Below, piece by piece: positions 38,281 through 47,563 of a DNA stretch of 64,000 nucleotides. Every line of letters begins with the position of its first letter. Position 1 is the stretch's first letter. Under the pieces are notes generated by a model. That model worked only from the letters and a program-made list of their open reading frames with translations, was not told the origin of the DNA and did not search any database. A program made the translations under genes and the position numbers. Origin of the DNA: Collinsella sp. MSK.8.10 (lineage in GTDB: Bacteria > Actinomycetota > Coriobacteriia > Coriobacteriales > Coriobacteriaceae). The stretch covers positions 1 through 64,000 of the forward strand of contig NZ_JAHPYF010000008.1 of assembly GCF_019041915.1 (NCBI RefSeq), given 5' to 3'.

Positions 38281-39372
38281 GTGAATACTTCTGTCGCCAA
38301 GAAGGCCAGCCAGGCGGTGCGCCTGCTCATGATGGTGCTCACGGCAGTTCTCATCTTCTTCTTCATCAATGTTATGCTGCTCGTCTCCGATATCCAGGGC
38401 ACGGCGCGTGTGGTCAACTACGCCGGCCTGGTGCGCGGTACCACGCAGCGAATCGTTAAGCTCGAGGACGCGGGCCAGCCTCAAGATGACCTGCTCAAAG
38501 CCGTGGATTCATACATCAACGGTTTGCGTTACGGAAGTGACGACCTCAACCTCGTCCGTCTCGATGACGACGAGTATCAGGCAAAGATGACCGAGCTTGC
38601 AAATTATTTTGATGAGCTTTGCGCCGAGATCATCCGCGTGCGCGAAGTCGGCTATGAGAACACCGACATCATCCCTATGAGCGAGGAGTTCTTTGGCATT
38701 TGCGACGATGCTACGCGACTCGCAGAGGACTACTCTCAGGAGAAGGCGTCGGCGCTCAACTATCTCGAGGGCTTGGTGATCATCGACATCATGGGCTTGG
38801 TGGCGACCTTTGCGGTCGAACTTGTTCGCGCGGTGCGAACTGCCGCGCTCAATCGCGAACTGCAGAGCAAAGTCTATCTCGACGAAGCCACGGGACTGCC
38901 CAACAAGAACAAGTGCGAGGAGGTCTTGGGGCAGGAGCAGCCTGTCTCCGCGGAGGCGCCCGTTGCGATGTGCGTCTTCGACCTTAACAATCTGCATACG
39001 GTCAATAACAACTTCGGCCACGAGAAAGGCGACGAATACATCCGTTCTTTTGCCCAGCAGCTGGGGCGTGTGACGTCCGAGACGTGCTTTGTGGGTCGCG
39101 ACGGCGGCGATGAGTTTATCGCGGTGCTGCGGGATACCGATCGAGCTGCCGTGGAGTCCTGTCTCGCTCGGGTTCGTGCGAACGTGAACGAGTATTCCGA
39201 GGCTCACCCCGACATGCCCATCAGCTATGCGGTGGGCTATGCGCTTTCCAGTGATTTTGACGAGCCGCCTACCATGCGCGAACTCTTTTCCCAGGCCGAC
39301 AAAAACATGTACATCGACAAGAACCGCGTAAAGGCAGCCGAGGCAGCCGGGCTGCCACGCGAGGAACGCTAA
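38281..39372 (+). CDS. Membrane-bound diguanylate cyclase (GGDEF)
   Basis: 363-aa signalling protein. Two membrane segments (about residues 13-38 and 163-185) flank an extracytoplasmic sensor of about 125 residues, whose start (ARVVNYAGLVRGTTQRIVKLE) resembles the PilJ-type N-terminal sensor. The C-terminal GGDEF domain has DEATGLPNKNKCEEVL, FDLNNLHTVNNNFGHEKGDEYI and an intact active loop RDGGDEF, so cyclic-di-GMP synthesis is expected. No RxxD inhibitory site is seen upstream of the active loop. GTG start 38281 has GGGAG upstream. No cyclic-di-GMP effector or EAL domain is in the window. Confidence 0.9.
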   Translation: MNTSVAKKASQAVRLLMMVLTAVLIFFFINVMLLVSDIQGTARVVNYAGLVRGTTQRIVKLEDAGQPQDDLLKAVDSYINGLRYGSDDLNLVRLDDDEYQAKMTELANYFDELCAEIIRVREVGYENTDIIPMSEEFFGICDDATRLAEDYSQEKASALNYLEGLVIIDIMGLVATFAVELVRAVRTAALNRELQSKVYLDEATGLPNKNKCEEVLGQEQPVSAEAPVAMCVFDLNNLHTVNNNFGHEKGDEYIRSFAQQLGRVTSETCFVGRDGGDEFIAVLRDTDRAAVESCLARVRANVNEYSEAHPDMPISYAVGYALSSDFDEPPTMRELFSQADKNMYIDKNRVKAAEAAGLPREER

Positions 39373-39415
39373 ACCCGTAGCAAAGGGTAGCTAATTTGGG
39401 ACGGGGCTCTTTTGG

Positions 39416-40294
39416 CTACTTGAGAAGCTGGGCCATGGCGTTGACGAATTTTTGGACTTGGAGGGTGGGCTCGAGCGGGTAGTGCAGAAAGACCGGCACC
39501 TCGCGGCCGCACAGGAACGGTACGCCCACAAAGGCCGGGTGCACCCCCGACCATGCGCCGCAGGTGAGCACCGCGTCGCCCTTTTCCTCCGCCTCGTTAA
39601 AGAGCGCAAAGTCGAAGCTATCCACATCGATCACGTCCACGCCGCCGTCGGCCAACAGGTCGATGCGCAGGCTGTCCATGGCATCGTTGCCGTGACGCAG
39701 CACGCGCAGACGCATGCCCTCCAAGTCGGCAACCGTGATGCGATTCTTGCGCGCCAACGTACTCGTGCGCGGCAGGTCGATATAAAACGGCACGTTAACG
39801 ATGCGGAGCTTTTGGCAGGCGTCGCCCCAGCGTGGGGTAGAAAAACTCGACTGCACCACATCGACCTCGCGGCCCAAGCTGCGCATGACGGTCTCGCGCT
39901 CGTCGTAGAGGTCGCTTACCGGCACAATCTCAAATCGCAGCGACGGCTCCAGATCGTGGATGCCCGTCCACATCGAAAGCGTTTGGCGCCCCGGGCACAT
40001 CATCGACACACCCAGGCGCACGGCACCGCCATCGCCCGCCGCGCGTCGGGCGCGGCGCAGCGCGTCCTCGGACTGCCGCATGATCGAGCGCGCGTCATCC
40101 ACCAGCAGAGCGCCCGCCGGCGTCACCTTAACACCCGAATGCGAGCGCTCGAACAACGTGATACCAAATTCGGCCTCAAATCCCGACACCTGTTTGACGA
40201 GCGCCGGGGTCGACACGCGCAATTTTGCCGCCGCACGCGAGAAGCTTCCCAGCTCCGCGGCGGCCGATATGGCCTCAAGTCGTCGATCGTACAC
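39416..40294 (-). CDS. LysR-family transcriptional regulator
   Basis: 292 aa, with N-terminal winged helix (RLEAISAAAELGSFSRAAAKLRVSTPALVKQVSGFEAEFGITLFERSHSGVKVTPAG) and a C-terminal periplasmic-binding-like effector domain. GTG 40294 is preferred (GGGAG 6 nt upstream); an in-frame ATG at 40327 would add 11 basic residues. It is divergent from the SDR operon at 40528 and probably regulates it. The 233-bp gap contains TATGC/GCATA half-sites near 40427-40460 but no clear T-N11-A box that I would commit to. Confidence 0.88.
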   Translation of the reverse strand: MYDRRLEAISAAAELGSFSRAAAKLRVSTPALVKQVSGFEAEFGITLFERSHSGVKVTPAGALLVDDARSIMRQSEDALRRARRAAGDGGAVRLGVSMMCPGRQTLSMWTGIHDLEPSLRFEIVPVSDLYDERETVMRSLGREVDVVQSSFSTPRWGDACQKLRIVNVPFYIDLPRTSTLARKNRITVADLEGMRLRVLRHGNDAMDSLRIDLLADGGVDVIDVDSFDFALFNEAEEKGDAVLTCGAWSGVHPAFVGVPFLCGREVPVFLHYPLEPTLQVQKFVNAMAQLLK

Positions 40295-40527
40295 GTCAAT
40301 CTCCCGTTTTCGCGCCCGTGGCCACATGGTGCCATAGGGGGTTGTTTTCGCAGGTCACGCGCTCAATTGAGAATAAACTGCATCGCACAGTGTAAACCTA
40401 CGATTAACGCCATTCTAACAAATATGCAATTCACCTGCGCAAATGCAAAGCATACGATAACCAGCAAAAACCACGTGGGTCGGTTAACGGGAGCGACCCA
40501 CCGGGAGGCACAAGAAGGGAAGTTCCT

Positions 40528-41409
40528 ATGAGCAACTGGCTTAAGCTCGAGGGCGATGTCTGCGCCGTGACTGGCGCGCTCGGCGGTATGGGCGTCGAGA
40601 TTTGCCGCGAGTTCGCCCGCAACGGCGCCAACGTCGTCCTGCTCGATCTGGACGAGGAAAAGGTCAAGGCCGCTGCCGCCGACCTCGCCGCCGAGTTTGG
40701 CATCCACGCCGAGGGCTACAAGATGAACGCTACCGACGAGGCCGAGGTTCAGGCCGCCGTCGACGCCACGATCCGCGACTTCGGCCGCATCGACGTTCTC
40801 GTCAACACCGCCGGCATCCTGCGCTTCGCCGCCATGGAAGACCTGCCGCTGAGCGACTGGGAGCAGGTGCTCAACGTCAACCTCACCGGTTACTTCATCA
40901 CCTCGCAGCGCTTTGGTCGCGAGATGATCAAGGCCGGCCAGGGCCGCCTGGTGCACATCTCGACCGTTGCCAGCCACTCCCCCGAGACGTTCTCGGGCGT
41001 GTACAGCTCCACCAAGGCGGGCGTCAACATGATGTCCAAGATGCTGGCTGCCGAGTGGGGCCCCTACGGCGTCCGCTCCAACTGCGTCGAGCCTTGCTTC
41101 GTTAAGACCCCGATGTCGGCCAACTTCTACGCCGACCCCGAGGTCGAAAAGAGCCGCAGCCGTCTGATCGCCACGCGCCGCATCGGCGAGGTCAGCGATA
41201 TCGCCAACGCCGTCATGTTCCTGGCGTCCAAGCGCTCGGACTTTACCACCGGCGACGCCATCAAAGTCGACGGTGGCTTCTCCAATATGATGGGCGACCT
41301 CACCGCCAAGCCCGGCGGCCGTCGCGCCTATGCCGACAACTACCTCAAGAACAAGGGTGTCGAGCTTTGGTCCGATGAGTCCGGCGTCGCCAAGCCGACT
41401 GACCAGTAA
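40528..41409 (+). CDS. Short-chain dehydrogenase/reductase
   Basis: NAD(P)-dependent classical SDR, 293 aa. The cofactor-binding TGALGGMG starts at Thr15, NTAG is at about 93-96, and catalytic Tyr159 and Lys163 lie in SGVYSSTKAG with Ser at about 145. Asp40 after the second strand favours NAD(H). A C-terminal extension of about 35 residues (KPGGRRAYADNYLKNKGVELW) is longer than most family members. RBS AGAAGGGA. First gene of an operon with an OFA-type transporter and a Gfo/Idh/MocA enzyme, which suggests oxidation of an imported polyol, sugar acid or similar compound. Confidence 0.9.
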   Translation: MSNWLKLEGDVCAVTGALGGMGVEICREFARNGANVVLLDLDEEKVKAAAADLAAEFGIHAEGYKMNATDEAEVQAAVDATIRDFGRIDVLVNTAGILRFAAMEDLPLSDWEQVLNVNLTGYFITSQRFGREMIKAGQGRLVHISTVASHSPETFSGVYSSTKAGVNMMSKMLAAEWGPYGVRSNCVEPCFVKTPMSANFYADPEVEKSRSRLIATRRIGEVSDIANAVMFLASKRSDFTTGDAIKVDGGFSNMMGDLTAKPGGRRAYADNYLKNKGVELWSDESGVAKPTDQ

Positions 41410-41474
41410 ACCAACCTAACAGGGAGGCCCGCGGATACGCCCGCTCCTCCCCCGTATCGATCAGAAAGAGTCCA

Positions 41475-42731
41475 ATGGCTTCCACCAACTCCAACAAGGG
41501 TCGCGCCGTCGTGCTTTCCGCCGCGTGCGTCACCATGTTCTTCATCAGCTCAATCGCGCTGTACTCCGTCGTGAGCAAGAACCTGCTCGCCGTCTACCCC
41601 GAGTGGTCCAGCGCCCTTACCTGGGCGTTCCCGGTCTTTCAGACCATCATGGCCGTGACGGGCATCTTCGCCGGCCGCATCTCCGATAAGATCGGCCCGC
41701 GCAACGTCGTGATCGCCGCCGCTGTGTGCTACGGCCTGGGCTGGTTTATGTCCGGCACCGTCACCGAGCCGTGGCAGTTCTACCTGTGGTTCTCGCTCGT
41801 CGCCGCCATCGGCAACGGCCTGGGCTACAACCCGGCACTCACCACCGGTCAAAAGTGGTTCATCGACAAAAAGGGCCTTGCCTCCGGCATCACCCTGGCC
41901 GCTTCGACCGCCGGCCCCGCCGTGCTCTCCCCGGTGCTCGCCTCGTTGCTCATCCCGAGCCTGGGCATCTTTGGCGCCCTTAAGGCGCTCGGCGTCATCT
42001 TCTTTGTGACGATTGCTGCCTCCGCCCTGTTCCTGAAGGCCCCCGAGGCCGGTTGGCTGCCCGAGGGCTTCGAGGCCCCCAAGGGCGGCGCGCACGCCGG
42101 CACCTTCGGCGACCTCACCCCGGGCGAGATGGTCAAGACCCCGCGCTTCTGGGTCCTCATCGTCACTTTCGCCTTTGCCGCCACCGCGGGCACCCTGCTC
42201 GTGGGCAAGGTTGCCTCCATCGCCGCCGTCCAGCTCTTCGCCGACCCCACGAGCGCCGCGGCCGTCGCCCTCGGCGGTGTGGTGGTCTCCGTCAACACCT
42301 GCGCCAACCTGGTCGGCCGCCTGTCCTTTGGCCAGATCATCGACAAGCTCGGCGCCTATAAGTCGCTGCTCATCAGCCTTGTCGTCACCATCGTCGCCCT
42401 CGTCATCATGTCGATGAGCTTTACGCAGAGCATGTTCTTTGTGGCGCTCGCCCTGCTCGGCTTTAGCTTTGGCGCTCTGCTCGTCATCTACCCGCCGCTC
42501 ACCGGTGGCGCCTTTGGCACCAGCAACATCGGCGTCAACTACGGCATCATGTTTTTGGGCTACGCCGCTTCCACCTGGATCAGCCAGCCCATCACCGCCG
42601 TGCTGTATCACGCCGAGGCCGGCAGCGCCGCCTACCAGCAGTCCTTCTACGGCGCTATTGTGATCGCCGCCATCGCCGTCGTGCTCACCGTCTACATGAT
42701 GGTCTCCGACAGCAAGAAGAAGTCCGCCTAG
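41475..42731 (+). CDS. MFS transporter, OFA (oxalate/formate antiporter) family
   Basis: 418 aa with 12 predicted membrane segments. Family features are GRISDKIGPRNVVIAAAVCYGLGWFMSG, GLGYNPALTTGQKWFIDKKGLASG and the cytoplasmic-loop GWLPEGF, all typical of the OFA group of carboxylate transporters. It lies between the SDR and Gfo/Idh genes (65 bp and 69 bp gaps), so it most likely carries their substrate. The exact anion is not determined. Confidence 0.9.
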   Translation: MASTNSNKGRAVVLSAACVTMFFISSIALYSVVSKNLLAVYPEWSSALTWAFPVFQTIMAVTGIFAGRISDKIGPRNVVIAAAVCYGLGWFMSGTVTEPWQFYLWFSLVAAIGNGLGYNPALTTGQKWFIDKKGLASGITLAASTAGPAVLSPVLASLLIPSLGIFGALKALGVIFFVTIAASALFLKAPEAGWLPEGFEAPKGGAHAGTFGDLTPGEMVKTPRFWVLIVTFAFAATAGTLLVGKVASIAAVQLFADPTSAAAVALGGVVVSVNTCANLVGRLSFGQIIDKLGAYKSLLISLVVTIVALVIMSMSFTQSMFFVALALLGFSFGALLVIYPPLTGGAFGTSNIGVNYGIMFLGYAASTWISQPITAVLYHAEAGSAAYQQSFYGAIVIAAIAVVLTVYMMVSDSKKKSA

Positions 42732-42739
42732 TTTTACCG

Positions 42740-42770
42740 ATGCGACGAAGGGACAGCCCCTTTGTCGCAT
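42740..42770. repeat. Family C palindrome, copy 5
   Basis: ATGCGACGAAGGGACAG and inverted partner CCCCTTTGTCGCAT, 9 bp after the MFS stop codon and inside the operon. One base pair is changed to G-C relative to the other copies. Confidence 0.72.
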
Positions 42771-42800
42771 TCCACCGGTCACCGGTATTAAGGAGTCGAA

Positions 42801-43841
42801 ATGTCTGAGCTCAACCCCGTCCGCATTGCCGTTATCGGCGCCGGCGCCATGGGCCGCAACCACATCCGCTTTGTCACCGAGGAGCCCGAGGCCGAGCTCG
42901 TCGCCATCGCCGACGCCTTTGAGGGCGCCCGCGCCACGGCCGAGGCCGCCGGCGTGCCGTTTTACACCGATCCCGCCCAGATGATGGACGAGATCAAGCC
43001 CGAGGCCGTCATTATCGCTACCCCCAACGACCTGCACCTAGGCGTTGCTCGCGAGGCTGTGAAGCGCAACATCGTGCCGCTGGTCGAAAAGCCGATCTCC
43101 AACGATCTCGAGGATGCCCAGGCCTTCGCCGCCGAGGCCGAAACCGCCGGCGTGCCCGTGCTCGTGGGTCAGCACCGTCGCCACAACCCCTTCGTCAACA
43201 AGGCCAAGGAGATCATCGAGTCCGGCGAGCTGGGCAAGCTCACCGTGTCGAGCTTCCACTACATGATCTATAAGAATGACGAGTATTTCGATGTCGAGTG
43301 GCGCCGCAAGAAGGGCGCCGGCCCGATCCTAGTCAACCTGGTGCACGACGTCGACCTGCTCCGCTACCTGCTGGGCGAGCCCGTTGCCGTCCAAGGTATG
43401 CAGTCCAGCGCCGCCCGCGGTTTTGAGACCGAGGACTCCGCCGTGGTCAACGTCCGTTTTGCCGATGGCGCGCTCGCGAGCATGACCATCTCCGACGCCA
43501 CTGCCAGCCCTTGGAACTGGGAGGCAACCGCTCGCGAGGATCCGCAGTACCGCCCCTTCGACGCCGACGCCTACTTTATCGGCGGCACTAAGGGCGCCCT
43601 GTCGCTGCCCCGCCTGCACCAGTTCTCCTACGACGGCGCCTCCAACTGGCACAAGCCGCTGCAGATGGAGATTCCGGCCGTCGACCCGGCACTGCCGCAC
43701 AAGATGCAGCTCAAGCACTTTGTGAAGGTTGTCCGCCGCGAGGTCGAGCCCGTCGTGACCCCCGCCGACAACGTTAAGACGCTCACGCTTCTCAACGCTA
43801 TCAAGGAGGCCGCCGAGACCGGCCAGCTCGTCGAGCTGTAA
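42801..43841 (+). CDS. Gfo/Idh/MocA-family oxidoreductase
   Basis: 346-aa NAD(P)-dependent oxidoreductase of sugars or cyclitols. The N-terminal Rossmann fold has IAVIGAGAMGRNHI, the catalytic EKP motif is VEKPISNDL, and the second domain carries GAGPILVNLVHDVDLLRYLLG with the conserved Asp and His. Inositol dehydrogenase is one possible relative, but substrate residues cannot be assigned. RBS AAGGAG. Last gene of the operon, followed by a terminator. Confidence 0.9.
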   Translation: MSELNPVRIAVIGAGAMGRNHIRFVTEEPEAELVAIADAFEGARATAEAAGVPFYTDPAQMMDEIKPEAVIIATPNDLHLGVAREAVKRNIVPLVEKPISNDLEDAQAFAAEAETAGVPVLVGQHRRHNPFVNKAKEIIESGELGKLTVSSFHYMIYKNDEYFDVEWRRKKGAGPILVNLVHDVDLLRYLLGEPVAVQGMQSSAARGFETEDSAVVNVRFADGALASMTISDATASPWNWEATAREDPQYRPFDADAYFIGGTKGALSLPRLHQFSYDGASNWHKPLQMEIPAVDPALPHKMQLKHFVKVVRREVEPVVTPADNVKTLTLLNAIKEAAETGQLVEL

Positions 43842-43913
43842 TGCCTTAAGAGCGACCGCGGCAGAAACCCCATGCCGAACCCTTCGGTCCGTCACCAACA
43901 AGCCCCTCTTCTT

Positions 43914-43950
43914 TGCCCCGCGAGCAGCCTCCTGCCCGCGGGGCATTTTG
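43914..43950 (+). terminator. Terminator of the SDR-OFA-Gfo operon
   Basis: TGCCCCGCG and CGCGGGGCA form a 9-bp stem with a 14-nt loop, then TTTT. Confidence 0.82.
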
Positions 43951-44010
43951 CTACCTTCCCGACGATTTTTCTGGGGCGGGGGCTATTTTGCACCTCGGCT
44001 TGATTCGTTC

Positions 44011-44170
44011 GCCACGAAATGGGCCTATCTACTACGTTTAACCGACCGCCCTCAACCATGCCGAATTTCCTAAAATCAAAAGCGCAGGTAGACGGCTTGC
44101 GCATTCTCGGAAAACCGGGGGATGGTCGACCCATACGGTTCAAACGTAGTAGATAGGTCGTTTTCGTGGC
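44011..44170. repeat. Long inverted repeat upstream of tex
   Basis: Left arm 44011-44044 (beginning GCCACGAAATGGGCCTATC) and right arm 44136-44170 match over about 34 nt with few differences, sharing the core CCTATCTACTACGTTT. The 90-nt interior is partly self-complementary too (GACCGCCCTCAACCATGCCG region against GGGGGATGGTCG). Confidence 0.75.
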
Positions 44171-44252
44171 GCGGGCCCAAAACAGTCTTTTGAAACGGGT
44201 GGTATCCTTGGTAGCCCTGTGCTGCAAACGCACCTTAAACGCAAGGAGTCCC

Positions 44253-46400
44253 ATGGATCTTATCGCCCAGCTCGCCCACGAGCTCAACCTTAAGGCCGCC
44301 AACATCGAGGCAGCCGTCAAGCTCATCGACGAGGGCAACACCATCCCCTTTATCTCGCGCTACCGCAAGGAAGCCACAGGCGGAATGGACGACGTCGCCC
44401 TGCGCGCACTCGACGAGCGCCTGTCCTACCTGCGCAATCTTGAACAGCGCAAAGAGGACGTCATTCTGCTCATCGACGCCCAGGGCAAACTTACGCCCGA
44501 GCTCGAACAGCAAATTCGCGAGGCCACGCAGCTCCAGCGTGTCGAGGACCTCTACAAGCCCTACCGCAAAAAGCGCATGACCCGCGCACAGAAGGCCCGC
44601 GAGGCAGGCCTGGAGCCGCTTGCCAACATGGTCATCATGCAGGCCTCGGCCAAGGGCAGCGCGCTCGACGCCGCCGCGGCATACGTCAACGAGGAAGCCG
44701 GCTTCGACACGCCCGAGAAGGCGCTCGCCGGCGCGGCGGACATCGTGGCCGAGACGGTGGCCGAGGACCCCGAGAACGTCGCCGACCTGCGTGCCTTTAC
44801 GCAAAACACCGCAAACATCGTCGTCGAGGCCACCGACCCCACCGAGAAGACCCCCTACGAGCCGTACTACAGCTATGATGAGCCGCTGCGCCGTATACCC
44901 AACCACCGCGTGCTGGCTATCGACCGCGGTGAGCGCGAGGGCAAGCTCCGCGTGCGCGTGAACGTCGACGGCGCCGCCGCCACGGCACGCCTCGGCAGCC
45001 GTTGGCCCCGACGCCAGGGCGTCTTCGCGCCCGTCTTTGACGCCGCCATCGCCGACGGCTACAAGCGCCTCATGGCCCCCTCGCTGGAGCGCGAGGCCCG
45101 CGCCAAACTCACCGTCCGCGCGCAGACCGAGGCCATCAATGTCTTTGCCAAGAATCTCGAGGGCCTGCTCTCGGCACGCCCCGTGCGCGGCGCCCGCGTG
45201 CTCGCGCTCGATCCGGGCTACCGCACCGGCTGCAAGGTCGCCGTCATGGACGAGACCGGCAAGCTGCTCGACCACGGCGTGGTCTACCCCACCAAACCGC
45301 GCCACGACGTCGCCGGCACCAAGCGCGAGCTCGCCCGCCTCGTCAAGAAGGACGGCGTCAACACCATCGTCATCGGCAATGGCACCGCCAGCCGCGAGAC
45401 CGAGGAAGTCGTCTCGGAGTTCATCGCCGAGCAGGCGCCTGAGCTGCGATACACCATCGTCAACGAGGCCGGCGCGTCGGTGTACTCCGCCTCCGAGCTC
45501 GCCAGCCAGGAGTATCCCGATCTGGACGTCACCGTGCGTGGCGCCATGAGCCTGGGCCGCCGCCTGCAGGACCCGCTGGCAGAGCTCGTCAAGATCCCGC
45601 CCCAGTCTATCGGCGTGGGCCAGTACCAGCACGACCTTGACCAGGCCGAGCTCTCGCGCACTCTGGGCCACGTGGTGGAGGACGTCGTCAACCGCGTGGG
45701 CGTCGACGTGAATACCGCGAGCGCAAGCCTGCTGGGATACGTATCGGGCATCACGCCGAGCGTGGCCAAAAACATCGTGGCCTACCGCGAGGAAAACGGC
45801 GCCTTTACCGATCGCCGCCAGCTTAAGAAGGTCCCCAAGCTGGGACCCAAGGCATATCTCAACGCCGCGGGTTTCCTGCGCATTAGCGGCGGTAAGAACC
45901 CGCTCGACGCGACGAGCGTCCACCCCGAAAGCTACGAGGTGGCCACGGCCGTCCTAGAACGCGCCGGCGTTAAAACAAGCGAGCTCAGCCGCGGCGGCGT
46001 GCCCGACATCGAGCGCCGCCTGGGCAGCATCTCGGCGCTGGCAAGCGACCTGAACTGCGGCACCCTCACGCTCATCGACATCGTCAACGAGCTCAAGAAG
46101 CCCGGCCGCGACCCGCGCGACGACGCACCCGAGGTGGTCTTTAGCCGCTCAGCGCTTTCCATCGACGACCTGGAACCCGGCATGGAGCTCAAGGGCACGG
46201 TGCGCAACGTCGTCGACTTTGGCGCCTTCGTCGACGTGGGCGTGCACCAGGACGGCCTCGTGCACATCTCCAAACTGGCCAACCGCTTTGTCAAGCACCC
46301 CAGCGACGTGGTGCGCGTCGGCGACACGGTCAAGGTGTGGGTCGAAAAGGTCGATCGCGACCGCAAGAAGATCTCGCTCACCATGGTACAGGGCAAGTAA
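44253..46400 (+). CDS. Tex family RNA-binding transcription accessory protein
   Basis: 715-aa nucleic-acid-binding protein. N-terminal helical Tex domain (NTIPFISRYRKEATGGMDDVALRALDERL), central YqgF-like RNase-H fold (ALDPGYRTGCKVAVMDETG, VIGNGTASRETE), helix-hairpin-helix pair (VGVDVNTASASLLGYVSGI, RRQLKKVPKLGPKAYLNAAGFLRI) and C-terminal S1 domain (GMELKGTVRNVVDFGAFVDVGVHQDGLVHIS). Start ATG 44253 has AAGGAG upstream. Tex homologues affect transcription and RNA turnover; the precise activity is unsettled. Confidence 0.95.
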   Translation: MDLIAQLAHELNLKAANIEAAVKLIDEGNTIPFISRYRKEATGGMDDVALRALDERLSYLRNLEQRKEDVILLIDAQGKLTPELEQQIREATQLQRVEDLYKPYRKKRMTRAQKAREAGLEPLANMVIMQASAKGSALDAAAAYVNEEAGFDTPEKALAGAADIVAETVAEDPENVADLRAFTQNTANIVVEATDPTEKTPYEPYYSYDEPLRRIPNHRVLAIDRGEREGKLRVRVNVDGAAATARLGSRWPRRQGVFAPVFDAAIADGYKRLMAPSLEREARAKLTVRAQTEAINVFAKNLEGLLSARPVRGARVLALDPGYRTGCKVAVMDETGKLLDHGVVYPTKPRHDVAGTKRELARLVKKDGVNTIVIGNGTASRETEEVVSEFIAEQAPELRYTIVNEAGASVYSASELASQEYPDLDVTVRGAMSLGRRLQDPLAELVKIPPQSIGVGQYQHDLDQAELSRTLGHVVEDVVNRVGVDVNTASASLLGYVSGITPSVAKNIVAYREENGAFTDRRQLKKVPKLGPKAYLNAAGFLRISGGKNPLDATSVHPESYEVATAVLERAGVKTSELSRGGVPDIERRLGSISALASDLNCGTLTLIDIVNELKKPGRDPRDDAPEVVFSRSALSIDDLEPGMELKGTVRNVVDFGAFVDVGVHQDGLVHISKLANRFVKHPSDVVRVGDTVKVWVEKVDRDRKKISLTMVQGK

Positions 46401-46436
46401 CAGCAAAGGACGAACCACCGCTGTCCATCGTCGAAC

Positions 46437-46472
46437 TTGCAAGTTTTTCTCACCCAATGGGAAAACTTGCAG
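46437..46472 (+). terminator. Hairpin downstream of tex
   Basis: TGCAAGTTTT pairs with AAAACTTGCA around about 14 nt, 37 bp past the tex stop. No strong T tract follows on the plus strand, so termination is uncertain. Confidence 0.4.
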
Positions 46473-46565
46473 ATACCGCAACAAAAATGGTGCCGCCCCA
46501 TCAAAGAGGCAGCACCAGCTAAGTCTTATTCAGCTCAGAACCTACCGGCAAGCTCGTGTCGGCAG

Positions 46566-46636
46566 CCCCGGCCTTTCCTTTGCCTAGCGCGACCCCCGCG
46601 AAGCGCGTGAGCGATAGGGAAAGGAAAGCCGGGGCG
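46566..46636. repeat. Long hairpin downstream of the transaldolase-like gene
   Basis: Arms of about 25 nt (CCCCGGCCTTTCCTTTGCCT and the inverse ending GGAAAGCCGGGG) around a 20-nt loop, with one indel. Ends 30 bp beyond the stop of the minus-strand gene at 46666. Confidence 0.7.
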
Positions 46637-46665
46637 AGCAGCCCGCGGCGTAGTCAGTGTTCGCG

Positions 46666-47370
46666 CTACGGCAGGATATGGAAACCGAGCGCCGCGATAT
46701 CCTTGGCAAAACCGCGCACGGTATCGAGCGAGACCTCGTACGGGTCGCGACCAATGTTCTTGCGCTTGGCCAGGATGCTGTTGGGCACCGTAATGATCTG
46801 GCAACCGCAGGCCTCGGCCTGGTAAATGTTGATGAGCTCGCGCGTGGACGCCCACAGGACCTCACAGTTGGGCTTGGCGGCGGCCTTCTTGACCGACTCC
46901 GTCATAAACGGAATGGGGTCGACGCCGGTATCGGCGATACGGCCGGCAAAGAGCGAGATGATGGACGGCGTCTCGGCGTCAACGGCTTCGACTATCTCAT
47001 CGACCTGCGTAGGCGTAAAGATGGTAGTGACGTTGACCTTGATGCCGTCGGCGGAAAGCTTGCGGACCAGCTCGGCGGTGGACTCGCCCTTGGTGGTCAC
47101 GCACGGAATTTTGACGTAGACGTTCTCGGCCCAGGTAGCGATCTCGCGGGCCTCGACCTCCATGGTCTCGACGTCGTCGGCAAAGACCTCAAACGAGACG
47201 GACACATCGGTGATGTGGGTCAGGACCTCCTTGGCAAACGCGCGGTAATCCGTCACGCCGCCCTTCTTCATAAGGGACGGGTTGGTCGTGAAACCCTGAA
47301 CGTTGCCGTTCTCGTACATGTCGAGCATGCCCTCGAGGTTTGCACCGTCAGCGAACACCTTGATTGCCAT
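46666..47370 (-). CDS. Transaldolase/fructose-6-phosphate aldolase-like protein
   Basis: 234-aa class I aldolase of the small transaldolase family (TalC/Fsa/MipB). The Schiff-base lysine is Lys87 in VYVKIPCVTTKG, preceded by GFTTNPSLMKKGG and followed by NVTTIFTPTQV and LFAGRIADTGVDP. It could be a transaldolase of the pentose phosphate pathway or an F6P aldolase; the sequence alone does not decide. ATG 47370 has AAAGGA upstream; an in-frame ATG at 47394 is less well placed. Monocistronic. Confidence 0.9.
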   Translation of the reverse strand: MAIKVFADGANLEGMLDMYENGNVQGFTTNPSLMKKGGVTDYRAFAKEVLTHITDVSVSFEVFADDVETMEVEAREIATWAENVYVKIPCVTTKGESTAELVRKLSADGIKVNVTTIFTPTQVDEIVEAVDAETPSIISLFAGRIADTGVDPIPFMTESVKKAAAKPNCEVLWASTRELINIYQAEACGCQIITVPNSILAKRKNIGRDPYEVSLDTVRGFAKDIAALGFHILP

Positions 47371-47563
47371 CTGCCTGATTCCTTTCGTTAGCATACGGCC
47401 AATAAACTGCTAAACACTTTACCTACGTTTATCAAGGCGTGAGCTGCAGTTTTTTATCTTCTCGGCGAACGGTATAAACACCTCAGTGTTTGGATTGATA
47501 AATCGATTGAGCATGCAAAAGCAAAGAGTCGCAGTTTGGGCAAACGTCAGAACGCGGGATTCA

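Larger units (their letters stand above)
43842..44252. other. Gene-free region between the Gfo/Idh gene and tex
   Basis: 411 bp without a supported gene. It holds the terminator at 43914 and a long inverted repeat at 44011-44170. The last 80 bp are the tex upstream region. Confidence 0.7.

Noticed and set aside
40367-40395. TTGAGA-17-GTGTAA as the SDR operon promoter
   Set aside because: The -10 hexamer is poor and the leader would be over 120 nt; not strong enough to list.
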